Assembly (NCBI GenBank): GCA_015039365.1
Contig: WION01000167.1
Location: 50,377 to 114,376 of the forward strand
Length of the DNA stretch: 64,000 bases
Direction: 5' to 3'
Source: Amanita rubescens
Taxonomy: Eukaryota; Basidiomycota; Agaricomycetes; Agaricales; Amanitaceae
Part shown: positions 24,340-34,879 of the stretch, piece by piece
Layout: each line of letters begins with the position of its first letter
Numbering within the stretch: the first letter of the stretch is position 1
Position numbers and translations under genes: made by a program
Notes under the pieces: generated by a model
Told to the model about the DNA's origin: nothing
Databases searched by the model: none
Seen by the model: only the letters and a program-made list of their open reading frames with translations

Positions 24340-27300
24340 TCAAATCGAGGAATAACAGGCCCACGACTACCTCTGATCTTCGTCAGTTTGGCGCGCTGAA
24401 ATACGGAAACCATGGCACGATGCGAAGGGTATTGAAGATTAAGTTGTAAATGATTTCGCTTGAATGATCCCTGCGCTATGCTTGTGAATATGTTGACGAG
24501 GAAGGACTGATTAATTCCTGTCTGAGTCTTAGCGCTGTACAATAACTTTTTGTGGAGTTGGAGGGCGTCGTTATTTGAAAAATCAACATAAATTACACTA
24601 ATAACGATATTCGTTCAACAAGTTCCGCTGAAACTCGTATTCACTCCAATCAATCCCCTCCATTGCCCAAAAGGCACATTCTCGCCCCCTTTCCCCTTCC
24701 CCCCCTTCTTGCCATTGGCTCCCGGCCTACCCCCAATCCCACCTTCAAACTTGACACCATGAACTTTCTGCGCAAGCTCCTTGACCTCTCCAAAATGAGC
24801 TTTCAAGAACGCCGCCGTATTGGCTCGATGAACCATACAATCCGGTTCTTCGTACCCTTCCAACGAGCCCACGTGCTCAATTCCGTGTTCCTCACCCAAA
24901 CTTCCTCCCGTCCTTTCCAACACACCTTCGCCAGGCGGAATAGGCAGGCTGACTGGGTGTCACACACTCCATATCCACTTCCTTCCTCAAACACTTGTCC
25001 ACATCTACCGCCGAAAAAAACGCGACGCCCTAAGTCGTCCATACCGAGCATATACACAAACATCGCTCTCGTCCACAGATTGGAGATTTGCAACGCCAGC
25101 GCGGCGCGGTACTTGTCTTCTTCTTTGACGAGGTACCGCAGTTCGTCGTGCACCGAGATGAGGTATCGTGCTTGGATATGGTACCGCTTGATGAGATATT
25201 CCATCGATACGATCAACATGTGTAGGTAATCCACACCCGAGGATTGAAAGACCCAGTTGATTATCGAAGGCATATAATCCGATCCGAATTCGTTTGGGAG
25301 GTATTCCTTGCTCAACGCGTACGTCACGCTGCATCCCAACGCAGGCGTCCTAGGCTTCTCTGAATTCGCAATCTCTTCAAGCTTGTTGAACACGAAGCTT
25401 TCGGATCCTCCGAACCAAAACTTCCGATCAAACATGTCGGATCGGTGAGTGTTGCGGCCCTTTGTGGAAGCGTACAGATTTTCGGCGAGTTTTTGAGCTT
25501 CCGGTATTGACATCCCGGCGTGTTTCATCCCAGCCCCATAAATCCTCGAATAGTTGAATACTTTGGCTTGGTCGCGGGACAAGCCAAGTATCTTTGCCGT
25601 TTTCGAACGCAAGGCTGTCCCAGCGCCTTTCGTCCCTTCGAGCGTCATCTGCCCCAATGCCGTCGCACCGTGCATACCAAACTGTGCATCGCCCATACAA
25701 GTCGAGACCCACAGCGCTTCCGAATCCACATTGGCACCGATGATCGCGTAGCCTGGTGGCGCACGGACCATCGCTTTCAGTTCTGACCCGACGCGGTTCT
25801 TTTCCACATTGGAAGCTGTCAAGTCACAACATAGAACAAAAACGCGGCACCAAGTCTTTTCGATCGCGCGGCGTGTGACGGTGCCCATGGAAATGACTTG
25901 AGGGAGGATGATGCCCCACTTGTCATCCTTATCCTCGAAACCCAATTTCCGCCCATCGCCCTCCCACACGACCATCTGGTTCACAATCCGCTCATCCAAT
26001 AACTGCACACAGCGCTCAACTCGAGCGCCTCTTTCGCCTCTCCACCCGGACTTGTCAGCACCCCATCCGCCGCATACTTGATGACCGTCTTGCCGAGGGG
26101 GACCCCACGTTGGCTTTTTCACCGTCTTTATGAGGCAACTTGTGGAACACGAAACCGTGATGAAGAATTAGATCGGCGAGAGTCCAATCGGCAGGGTTGG
26201 AGAACGTAAGAGACGATCCATGCTTGGAAGTTTCCGAGATGGAAGAAGGAACGCGGTATATCCAGCCGTGTTCTCTCGAATGAAATAAAGGGTAACCTCT
26301 CCACGCCAACTTGAACAGGAGCGGTACATTCGGTTTCGTGGGGTGAGATCGATCGTACCGGGAGGTAAACTTTTTTTGGGTTTCGTCAAGTCCCAATACC
26401 ATTTCGGCCGACAAACGGTGGGCGATTTCGGCTCCTCCTGCTCTTTCCGTTTTGTCTTCTTCTTTGGGCTCCAATCTAGTTGAGAGAACCACGGATCTTG
26501 AACGACGACAGATTCGGAATCCTTCCTGGCCTCGTCCATCACGCGAGCTGCAAGTTTCTGTATTCGATCGTCCAGGTCTTTTGAACCAGACGATAACGCC
26601 GTCGCTAGGTCATTATCGTTAGACGACATCTCGCCCGAGGCCAACAGTAGTTTTGCGTGGAGCGGACCAAGGATCTGACTAGTCTTCTGACCGCGAGTGG
26701 TACGCAGTTTGCCCACATTTCCTTTGTCGTCGACGTAATTTCAACCTTCTTTGCTCGAGAACTTGAGTGGAAAGCCGTTATAGCAAGCTTGAGCAATAAC
26801 GAGACTATACGAGAGGGAGACGTAACGAGAGTGCTGAGCCACGCTGGATCTTCCGGTACTTGCAACGCATCATGTTCAGGTTCAGGTTCATCAGGTTCCC
26901 GCACCTTAACGTAACTTGAGCAAAAAGACAACGACGAAAAAAGAACAATACTCACGACACCCCTCGATTTTTCAAGGTCCAATCCAACTGTGCCGACCAC
27001 GGATCCTTCTCCCACTCCCTCGTCGTCGTCATCTCCTTCGCGCTCGTCGCCAACTCCTCTTTACATCTTCCACCCCTCTATAAACGCGCTCAGCGCGTTC
27101 AATATACCTCTCCCAAGCGCTGTTGACTGTGATAAAACTGAACCCGATGGTGAGCACGCCTGAGAAGGAGACGGGGCGAGGACACCGGGAGAGGAAGGAG
27201 AGGAGGATGGCACTGTAAACTTTGTGAGCTGCGTGGACGTCGGTGGCGCAGTAGGATAGAAGGTCGGCGAGTGATAGATGGTCCGAGTCGGTAGCAGGGG

Positions 27301-28200
27301 GACTTGGGTCCGAGTCCTCGAGGTCAAGGTTGGGATTCGGGTTGGAGTCGGGCCCAGGAACGAGAGGAGGAAATATGGCATAAGTAATTCGGACGAGTGA
27401 GGGAATCCCAAGTCCTATTTCTGTCGTCGTCGTCATTTTCGTTTTCGTTGCCGTCCCAATCCATCTCGGACTGATAAGGCACCTGAAGAGAATCCTCCAT
27501 ATCCATCCTAGCCCTCGCCTGCTCTTCTTCCTCCTTTGCCTGGGCGATGAGATCGAACGATGCGGGCGCGATCGAAAGTAATGTTGTGGCCCACAACGAG
27601 TCGGTCCGTATCTGGACCAAAGGGGATGAAATGGACGGGCGAGGAGGATTCGCCTAACGTCCACGGGGAGATCCAAGCATATAAGGCGGATATGGCGATG
27701 ACGGGGTATGGATGGCCCTCTTTCGGCATGGTTTCTACGTCAAAAACAAGCATGGATTCCGGGACGCTGTTGTGGGACGGGTTCGCTAAAACTAGCACCG
27801 CCGTGCTTGTAGTAGCACTTTGTCTGGGAGAGGTTCCATTAGGATGCGACTGGCAGGGGAGGAAGAGAGGCGTTTGTAAGAGGTTGCGGTAAGGAGAAAC
27901 TGTAGCGAGACCGATGCTGGGTAAGCGTTCTGGAAGCGGTGTGGACGCAGTGGAGAAGGGTAGTAGCACTTTGTCTGGGAGGGGTTCCATTAGGATGCGA
28001 CTGGCAGGGAGGAAGAGAGGCGTTTGTGAGAGGTTGCGGTAAGGAGAAGCTGTAGCGAGACTGATGCTGCGTAAGCGTTCTGGAAGCGGTGTGGACACAG
28101 TGGAGAAAAGTTTGATCCGTGGAAAAAGTTGAGCGCGTAGTAAAGCTGGAGAAAGTAGCTTAACGCGTACGCTGCTTTGGTTTTGGCTGAGGAGCAGGTA
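24340..28200 (-). pseudogene. MIP1: Mitochondrial DNA polymerase gamma (MIP1), copy 2, inverted and broken
   Basis: This is the reverse-oriented paralogue of the copy at 8.2-12.3 kb, alike over almost its full length including the 3' flank. Motif C, VHDELRYLV, is intact here (near 25150), as are motif B and the ALGCSVTYALSKEYLP segment lost from frame in copy 1. The lesions are different. There is a deletion of VLLLLQANA after GAGMKHA, a shift after LGMDDL (near 25025), a shift near 26100-26140, an in-frame 27-bp insertion after EKTW (near 25830), a large gap between Exo II and Exo III (near 27550), and a tandem duplication in the N-terminal part. Neither copy can encode a full enzyme, so the working gene must be elsewhere. 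Confidence 0.85.
27800..28110. repeat. Tandem duplication of about 147 bp inside MIP1 copy 2
   Basis: GGTTCCATTAGGATGCGACT and the following GGCAGGG...GGAAGAGAGGCGTTTGT string occur at about 27834-27880 and again at 27980-28026. The repeated unit continues into CTGTAGCGAGAC and the GGAAGCGGTGTGGAC block. Copy 1 has it once. Confidence 0.8.
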
Positions 28201-28702
28201 GTTGGAGATCATAACGCGTCAGTCTCGACTGCCATCGCGTCATTGCAGCTGTGAAGGTGAGATCCCTTTCTAGGCATAAGTGTACCCGGAAACAAAGGAC
28301 AGGTTAAAAAACCTTTGGCAAATGGGTGAAGAATGGATCGGATCTTATAATCTTCAAGTTATGCCACATAGAGTTGTACATGGGAGGCGGCAGGTGAGAA
28401 CGGGAAAGGGAGCCCTTTATGGGAAATAACACCCCTACGACTTCGATTAGCCTCTGCATGTGTCATAGGCAATTCCTCTATTATGCGAATGAGCTCCTAT
28501 TAGCTAAGTTTGGAGACGTATTCGCCAAACAAAGAAAAATGATCACTGCTGATGTGGCATATTGGACGCTAGATCTTGATGGTTAGACTCGGTTCCTCCC
28601 TAGTCTCCTGTGCTCTTCCTTTCTCCCATTGCTGTTCAATGACTCTGACATGTAAGTAGGAACAAATAGTGACAAATGATAGAATGAATTTCAACACTGA
28701 AT
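28201..28702. other. Intergenic
   Basis: No coding or repeat signal is seen between MIP1 copy 2 and the 3' end of the oxygenase gene. Confidence 0.3.
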
Positions 28703-30180
28703 TTACTCATAACGATCCTCCATCTGGTTTTCATCACAGTATAGCGCAGGTGCTGACCCAAAACTCGTCTGCCTCCCCCAACCAGGTTCCTTCCCTGTTA
28801 AAATTGAAAGCACTGTATCTGGGAAGAAAAAGACATTCCCAATCCGCCCGGGTGTTAGCACATCCCCAGCCTCCATCATGGTTGGCTCCCACTTGGATAC
28901 TGCATGGTAGATGCATCCAGAGAGGAAGAAACATACGTCTCCTGGGCGATACCTGTGCAGTTTAATGAGTCTAACATATATATAATTTCACCCAGGATAA
29001 ACACTCACCACAATTTTGCCAGCAATTGTGGCACAAGCATCGCCCCCCCTGTATAACTTCCACATGCAAATGAAACTGATGGACCGGTCTCATTCTTGTC
29101 TGTGTGGAGTGCAACCTGCAGCTTATAGACAATAGCCCTTCCCAACCAGGGGCCAGGGTCATCCTTTTCCCAAACACCTGCATCAAATGCGGCCTTGTAC
29201 CTTTCATAAACAAGAGGGAAGAGAACTTTGAACATTGCGGCTAGTATACGAGCCAGAGTTCGTGTGGCCTGGTAGTAGTTGACGATGCCCTTATACCCTT
29301 CGCCACTTCGAGTAAATTCCGTCGATATGAACAATCCCTAGATCAATTGAATGTTATTGTGAATTTCCAACAACAAAGTAATAACCGTACTTTGTCCGGT
29401 TGAGCCTGCTGTGTCCATCCGTGGACGAGATGATGAACACCTGCCCTTTCTTGGTGTTCTTCCCCCCCGGCATCCGTGTATACCATAACACGTGGATTAG
29501 GATTATCCGGTGTGATTTGGTGCCGAGTATCGGACACCGGGGTTACAGGATGTAACACTGAACTTAACCTCTGGGCTGCCTCCTGGTACCGGATGAGGGT
29601 GTCTTCCTAAACAAAAAGGGTTACGTGAACTTCTACATGAACCGATTGATTGGTTGAAGACTCTTACACGCAGTCCATCATATTTGTAGCATTTTCCAGC
29701 CCTCTGACCTTCGTTCAAGTCTTTCACTGTCCGGCCTTTTGTTTGGCTAGAAAGCGGCAGGGTTTCCTGGTATATCATCGTTAACCCTCGGTTTCTTACT
29801 TCAGCCGGATGGAAATAACTGACCTTCAACTGATCATGCGCCCTGTGCGAGAGGTAGTAGAGCAACGGAATTCCATTCTTATCTACCCAAGTACCCGAGA
29901 ATGCTTGCGCTTCCCAACTCTCGAGTTCCATATCATGGCACAGTTTCTGAAGCGTCGCCTTTGTTGCCTTGTTGTTGTTTGAAGCCATCAGCTCCTCTAC
30001 GGTTACATCTACCGTAAATATGGGAGAGGATAGCAGGAACTTTTTAATATTCTTTGTGTACTTTTCCAATATCAGTTTTTCAAACTTATTCAAGCTGCGC
30101 GATGGCTTCGGAGTTATTTTGGTAATGAGGTCGTGGTGGTACCCGGTTAAGCGAGGTGCAGGAACACGGTCCGAAACCAA
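28703..30180 (-). CDS. 2OG-Fe(II) oxygenase-fold protein, mushroom-expanded family
   Basis: Four exons join in phase: 30180-29668, 29606-29391, 29337-29009 and 28952-28703, giving about 435 aa. A further 5' exon is likely, because an acceptor (TTATACAG) lies just upstream and the frame there starts with TTG. The C-terminal half has the iron ligands of a double-stranded beta-helix oxygenase: LHTDKNETGPSV (H-x-D), GGAMLVPQL, YRPGDVCFFLSGCIYHAV (distal His), and TPGRIGNVFFFP. This layout occurs in a family much expanded in Agaricomycetes, and I think it is related to fungal TET/JBP-like enzymes that oxidise methylcytosine. That link is inference. No stop or shift interrupts the gene. Confidence 0.65.
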
Positions 30181-30676
30181 GAGTTTCTGTATAAGAATTA
30201 GCGTGGAGGGCGCTTAATGGGACCAGACTGACTGGAAGGGATTTCGCGGTCTTGGCTTTGGGAGCCTAAGAAGCAATAACAACGGTTGATGCGCTACTCA
30301 TAGAATTACAGACTAAATGATCGTACACTTTTTTCACGTTTAGCACTTTTCTATGATCAAACTGTCATGATCGAATCTTGTACAGGTAGAGATGGACGTA
30401 CCTTTGCCATGTAAAATTACGAGTGAGCGAGTGTGATATACGAAGTTGTTAGCAGCGGGGTTCGACACGTCATCAAGTCCATTGTTTACTATTATTTGTA
30501 CCAAGAGAATCGGGTAGGCCGTTCGCCAGCGAGGAGGATGAAACCGCGTTAAATGTTTCGCCAAATTGGACTTTATTTAAGTATCTCTAGTGGCATAAAA
30601 TAATGTCGGGCTGTGCTCAAGTATCTCTGAAGAGATAACTGGCTGACGAACAAACAAAGAGAACATCTTATCTTAT
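30181..30676. other. Upstream region of the oxygenase
   Basis: The minus strand near 30285-30190 reads APKAKTAKSLPVS and could be the first coding exon of the oxygenase gene. The rest is without signal. Confidence 0.35.
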
Positions 30677-31010
30677 TTAAATAATCGAACGATTTTTTGG
30701 CACTGCCACAACTGCCCTTCCATTCGCACTTCGCATAGCGCGCCTTTCCACACCGTTTTCGAGCGTTCGGGTAACGTCGCCAAGCAGTCCATCGAGCGTT
30801 CGGGTAACGTCGGGCTGTGAGGTATCTCGGTTGTTGGTTCGGAGCTTAGCCAAGTCGGAAATAGGCGGTTTGGAAAACATATCGCCTCTCTCCTCTACAT
30901 GTTTGCTAGAACCTTTGTTCCTTCCCGCGACCTCGTCGAAGGAGCCAAGGGGATTTCTTTCCTTCTCAGGTACAAGATCCACCGCCTGCTTGAGCGTAAT
31001 TTTGCTTACT
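30677..31010 (-). CDS. Hypothetical protein fragment
   Basis: An open frame of about 105 codons reads VSKITLKQAVDLVPEKERN at its start, then RTLDGLLGDVTRTLENGVERR. A 12-residue phrase around DVTRTL occurs twice. It is hydrophilic and basic, with no domain I recognise. It probably begins with an exon upstream, since the first in-frame start is a GTG. Confidence 0.35.
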
Positions 31011-31440
31011 TTAGTTGGTTAAGACCAGGATGAGTTACGGATCTTTTTTGTGGTTCAATCCCGACGGCCGTCCTGTCTGGCCGCTCCCGGTTCCAATGAT
31101 TCGGACCCACGTCGAAGATGGTGAAGCTACGGATAGCCTTTTTCTCCGTACTGCAGCTTCCGCCGAGTTTCACAAACAAGAACAAGAAGTATAAGCGCAC
31201 GGAGCGAAACGCTCGCCAACATATTCCGATCGACTCGGATCGAGTCCATCCTCTTCCCTCTTTCCTTGCTCACACCCCCTTCGTCTTTTCTCCTCGTCTT
31301 TCACTAGGTGAACGGAGCGAAAGCGTTCGTGATGACGGATACGTTCCCTAAACTCTGCATGGGGACGTTCGAAATTGGTGGGAAGACGTAATAAAAATCC
31401 CACCAGCCTAGCCCTGTCTGTGAATCAGCAGAGGCGCCCC
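31011..31440. other. Unassigned
   Basis: There are short basic open frames on both strands (for example a plus-strand stretch reading FTNKNKKYKRTERNAR). I see no gene structure I can defend. Confidence 0.3.
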
Positions 31441-31755
31441 CTAGCCCCCGTTCGGAAGCGCTCAGTGAGCTGGACATACGTCAAAGCGACGAAGATCCTC
31501 GGAGGCTGTTCCCCAGGTTGTCATCGCTTTATTATCCCCTGCCCAAGGATATATCGACCGGTAAGGTTTATCCCGCAAGGAGGGAGGAAGTTTATTAACG
31601 GAATTGGCAGAGGCATCGTTCACCCCCCGTTCGGAAGCGCTCAGTGAGCTGGAAATCCCTGAAAGCGAAGAGGATACCTCAGAGGCTGTTCCCCAGGTTG
31701 TCGTCACCTTATTATCCCCTGCCCAAGAGGACGCATCGACTGGTAAGGTTCGCCA
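31441..31755 (+). repeat. Two tandem copies of a 179-bp coding-like unit
   Basis: CCGTTCGGAAGCGCTCAGTG starts at about 31448 and again at 31627, followed in both by GAGCTGG and the GAGGCTGTTCCCCAGGTTGTC...TTATTATCCCCTGCCCAAG blocks. The second copy reads SEALSELEIPESEEDTSEAVPQ in frame. The first copy lacks one base and shifts. Confidence 0.8.
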
Positions 31756-32400
31756 CAAGAGTCACCACCCTCTGATGTAGAAATTCTCTCACCGAAGCCA
31801 AGTAGAGAGTCTCAACCCGCTAGTGCTACGATTCGTTCTCTAGAGCCGGAAGGAGAATCTCAGCCCCACAGTGCAGCAATTTCTTTTCCGAAGGATATTT
31901 AGCTTCCCAACAGTGCAACTCTACCTTCCCCATCGCTCGATGAGGACACTCAACCATTTGGTGCCGTAGCCGTTCTCCGGAGCACGAGCACTCAGCGCTA
32001 CTTTCCATTCAAAGGGGGCGCTGCCCTTCAGTCCCTCCCATTCTTCTCCAGGGTTCTCGAATGCCTCACCTCTTAGTGCCGCAGCCAGTTCTCCCGAGCA
32101 CGAGCAGCCCCTCCGTGCTCCAGCTTCAAAGGGGGCACTGCCTTTCAGTCCCACCCTCTCTTCTCCGGGGTTCGCGAATGCCACACCCTTTAGCGCAACC
32201 TTTCCGTCACCAAGGCTTACGCCCACTTCTCATGACCCTCCTAGTATCATCATTGCCAATGAAGAACTAGAAACTAACAACCTGGCCAAATATTCCTGTT
32301 ATCTCCCTTTCCCCACCGGCAACCGAGAGCGTAGCGTTGCCTTCCGTGCTCACACCCCGCGAAATACTTCCTCCTTACTGAGGGAGTGAACGGATTGTCA
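31441..32400 (+). pseudogene. Ser/Pro-rich repetitive protein, degenerate
   Basis: Downstream of the tandem unit the plus strand keeps a Ser/Pro/Glu-rich character with a loosely repeated phrase (SPEHEH, SKGALPFSP, FANATPFSA), ending NTSSLLRE and a stop at about 32388. Stops and shifts interrupt it (for example at 31778 and 31901). It resembles a disordered fungal protein in decay. I cannot name a family. Confidence 0.4.
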
Positions 32401-33411
32401 GCCCAATTTCTGCAGGGGTATCCTCTCCTTCGACGCCCGTCGTTCCAATCTTCGCTCTCCAAGTGAAACCCAATCCCGGACAGTTTCTCCCGTCGAATCT
32501 ACCGGAAGCAGCTCATCTAGTGCCCGGCCTACCATTTGGCGATATTCTTCTGCGATGAACGCTTGTCCAACGTTACCTCTCCTGTTTCAGGCAGTTCCCG
32601 GGGCTCCTTTGTCTGTAGTCCCCGTTCCACAGACACTTTGCTTGATCCATCATTAGCCGATGAGCTCAGTGAACGAATTCTACAGATGCTTCTACCCCCT
32701 GGGCTCGACCATGGGCCCCGGTGTTTCTCTTACGTCTCCCGGCCAGGCACGCGACTGTCCTTTTGCCCGACTAGCATACAACTCGCCTGATCGTCGTGCC
32801 ACAATTTATACTTCTCTCTGGCCGGTTTGGCTATGACAGATATGCTTGATTTCGTTTCCTTGTTACACGCGTGAGGGAATTACATAGTATGCGTATCGCT
32901 AAGAATGTGCAAGTTTTCGTCGTGCTCAACAGTCGCTCCGATGTGGGCGGGAGCCTTCAGCAATCTGGGATTGCCTTGCCTATCTGAGATTCAGCTCAGC
33001 AATTGGCAGCGAAAGCTAAGGATCTCATGAATTGATCGTACTCGCTAGCGAGCACGTTGATGAGGCATGAAGACAGACTCACGCATGAACAACTAGTAGC
33101 TCGCGGAAGAGTGTTGTGCAGTGCGACGCGTAATGTGCAAGTTCTCTGTACGAATGAGTAGTCACTACATCGAGTTGGCGCCTGTATCGGATGAATGCGT
33201 CGGAGGACCAACGGGCCACGGCGCATTAGGCGTACCACATCTGGGTTGGTACCTTGTAATAAGTGACGCATGGTCCCGCCAATTCTAAAGCAGCCCTGTA
33301 TAGTGTTGTCGTCCACGAGCTCGCCATATTTCGTTGCACCGTTTCATGAACTTGGAGACCGTCAGTAGCTTCCGCGTGCCAGTTGTCGTTAGATAACTGG
33401 CTATGGCAGTC
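32401..33411. other. No recognisable gene
   Basis: One plus-strand frame (32536-32790, containing SERILQMLLPPGLDHG) is probably a further scrap of the Ser/Pro-rich sequence. Nothing else is supported in this kilobase. Confidence 0.3.
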
Positions 33412-33510
33412 ACTGGTACGTCTAGATTTTGAATATTGGAGTTATGCTCACTCTACGAGATGGCCCTCAAAGAGTCCTACGTCGAGCAAGGCTCGTTATG
33501 GTTTTTCTCA
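33412..33510 (+). pseudogene. Second copy of the ISWI 3' scrap
   Basis: The segment from TGGTACGTCTAGATTTTGAA to GAGTCCTACGTCGAGCAAGG repeats 19314-19405 almost base for base, apart from a 10-bp deletion. It codes MALKESYxEQG of the ISWI SANT region. Confidence 0.8.
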
Positions 33511-34060
33511 GGACTAGTGAAAAAATGTCAGCAACGGTACAGGCTTTTACTGCCGAACGGTCTGATGAAGCACAATCCACGACTTCTCTGCTCTCTGTCG
33601 AAGCATCCAGTGTTCCAGAGCCCAGTATGAGCATAACCACACAAATATCAACGTCGAGAGACAATGGCGTGTAGGCATAATTACAGGTGGATTGGCAGGC
33701 GGAATTGCAGTGTTGACGCTCGCGTCAATCATCGCTGTGCTATGTCACAAAACCCTGCAGAAAAGACGCAATGGGCAGGAAGGAAATAAATACAGGACGA
33801 AGGATCATGAAATGGATATCGATGACTACGACGATATTGATGGTGAGTGTTTTTTTCGATTCCCAAAGGTGTCAATCCCATTATTTCTTCATAGACCAAC
33901 AAGTTACATAAATTCTCTATTCTATCTTATCTCTACCCCCCTTCCTCCTAATCTCCTCCTTAAACAATGATATCCTCGAATCCAACCTAGAGGACAGATC
34001 CACCGAGTCGGACGACAGATACAACGCTTCGTCCAACATGCGATTCGCCTGTTGCAAAAC
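33511..34060 (+). pseudogene. Single-pass membrane protein with Ser/Thr-rich ectodomain, frameshifted
   Basis: A Ser/Thr-rich stretch (STTSLLSVEASSVPEPS) is followed, one base out of frame near 33673, by GIITGGLAGGIAVLTLASII as a transmembrane helix. A basic stop-transfer (HKTLQKRR) and an acidic tail (DIDDYDDID) come next. A second exon near 33967-34045 reads LESNLEDRSTESDD. This is the common mucin-like, one-helix plan of Agaricomycete surface proteins. No signal peptide remains; the ISWI scrap sits where the 5' end should be. Confidence 0.5.
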
Positions 34061-34103
34061 GCCTCTCCACGTCCGTCCGCCTTCCTGCTCGGACGGCGCA
34101 ACC

Positions 34104-34720
34104 TCAGTCCTTGGTTTGGTCCAGGGCGTCCATCTCGGTCAAATCCAACAGTCCTCCCGCCCAAGTACTAACCTCCACCTCCACTCGAAGATCATACGCC
34201 TCCGTAAGGTGAATCCTCGATGTGGCAAAGTCTCCCAATGTGCGGAATGAACGAACCGCAAGTTCGTCCGGCGTGTCAAGGTCTGACAAGGTCTCAGTTG
34301 AGGCTTCTTCCTGCTGCCAGGGTGGGATCGTCGGCGTTAGTTTTGAAAGAAAATCGATTTGTTCACGTGCTGCGGTTTGCGAGACGTAAGCGTAGTTGTT
34401 CCAGACTGCATTGACATCAGTACATCAGTATGTACTTGGGGGAGCCACTTACATATACCCAATTCTACGAGACGACGTCAGTTGACAGATAACAGAGATA
34501 ACGATATGAACGAACCTTCCGCAAGACCAATCTTGATAGACTCGACGTACCTCGTTCCTTCTGCTGGTAGAACTCGACTGCCATCTTCGCTTCAGCGCCC
34601 GCAGAGCAGATTCATTAACAAGTAGACATACTCTTCTTCTTGAGAAACACTTCCGTCGGTTGAAGTTTGCCGGCAATTTTCTTGCTTTCGAGATTGGGTA
34701 GATATTTATGCTTGGTATGA
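34104..34720 (-). CDS. Unrecognised multi-exon protein fragment
   Basis: Minus-strand pieces connect through plausible GT-AG introns: LESKKIAGKLQPTEVFLKKK, then KMAVEFYQQKER, then EQIDFLSKLTPTIPPWQQ, then ELAVRSFRTLGDFATSRIHL with VEVEVSTWAGGLLDLTEMD at the end. It is mostly helical and hydrophilic. I do not recognise the family. It lies directly downstream of the ATP-citrate lyase piece, on the same strand. Confidence 0.4.
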
Positions 34721-34879
34721 CGATAACAATGATATACATTTTTTGCTACGTGCAAGAGCACCCGACTTGGGAGCGTGACAAGAAAAAAGAATACGACCAG
34801 GGATACAGGCATTTATTACATCTTACCCAGCACACGAGGCTGAGAAACGTCCGCCATGTTGATAAAAATGTCATCGGCC

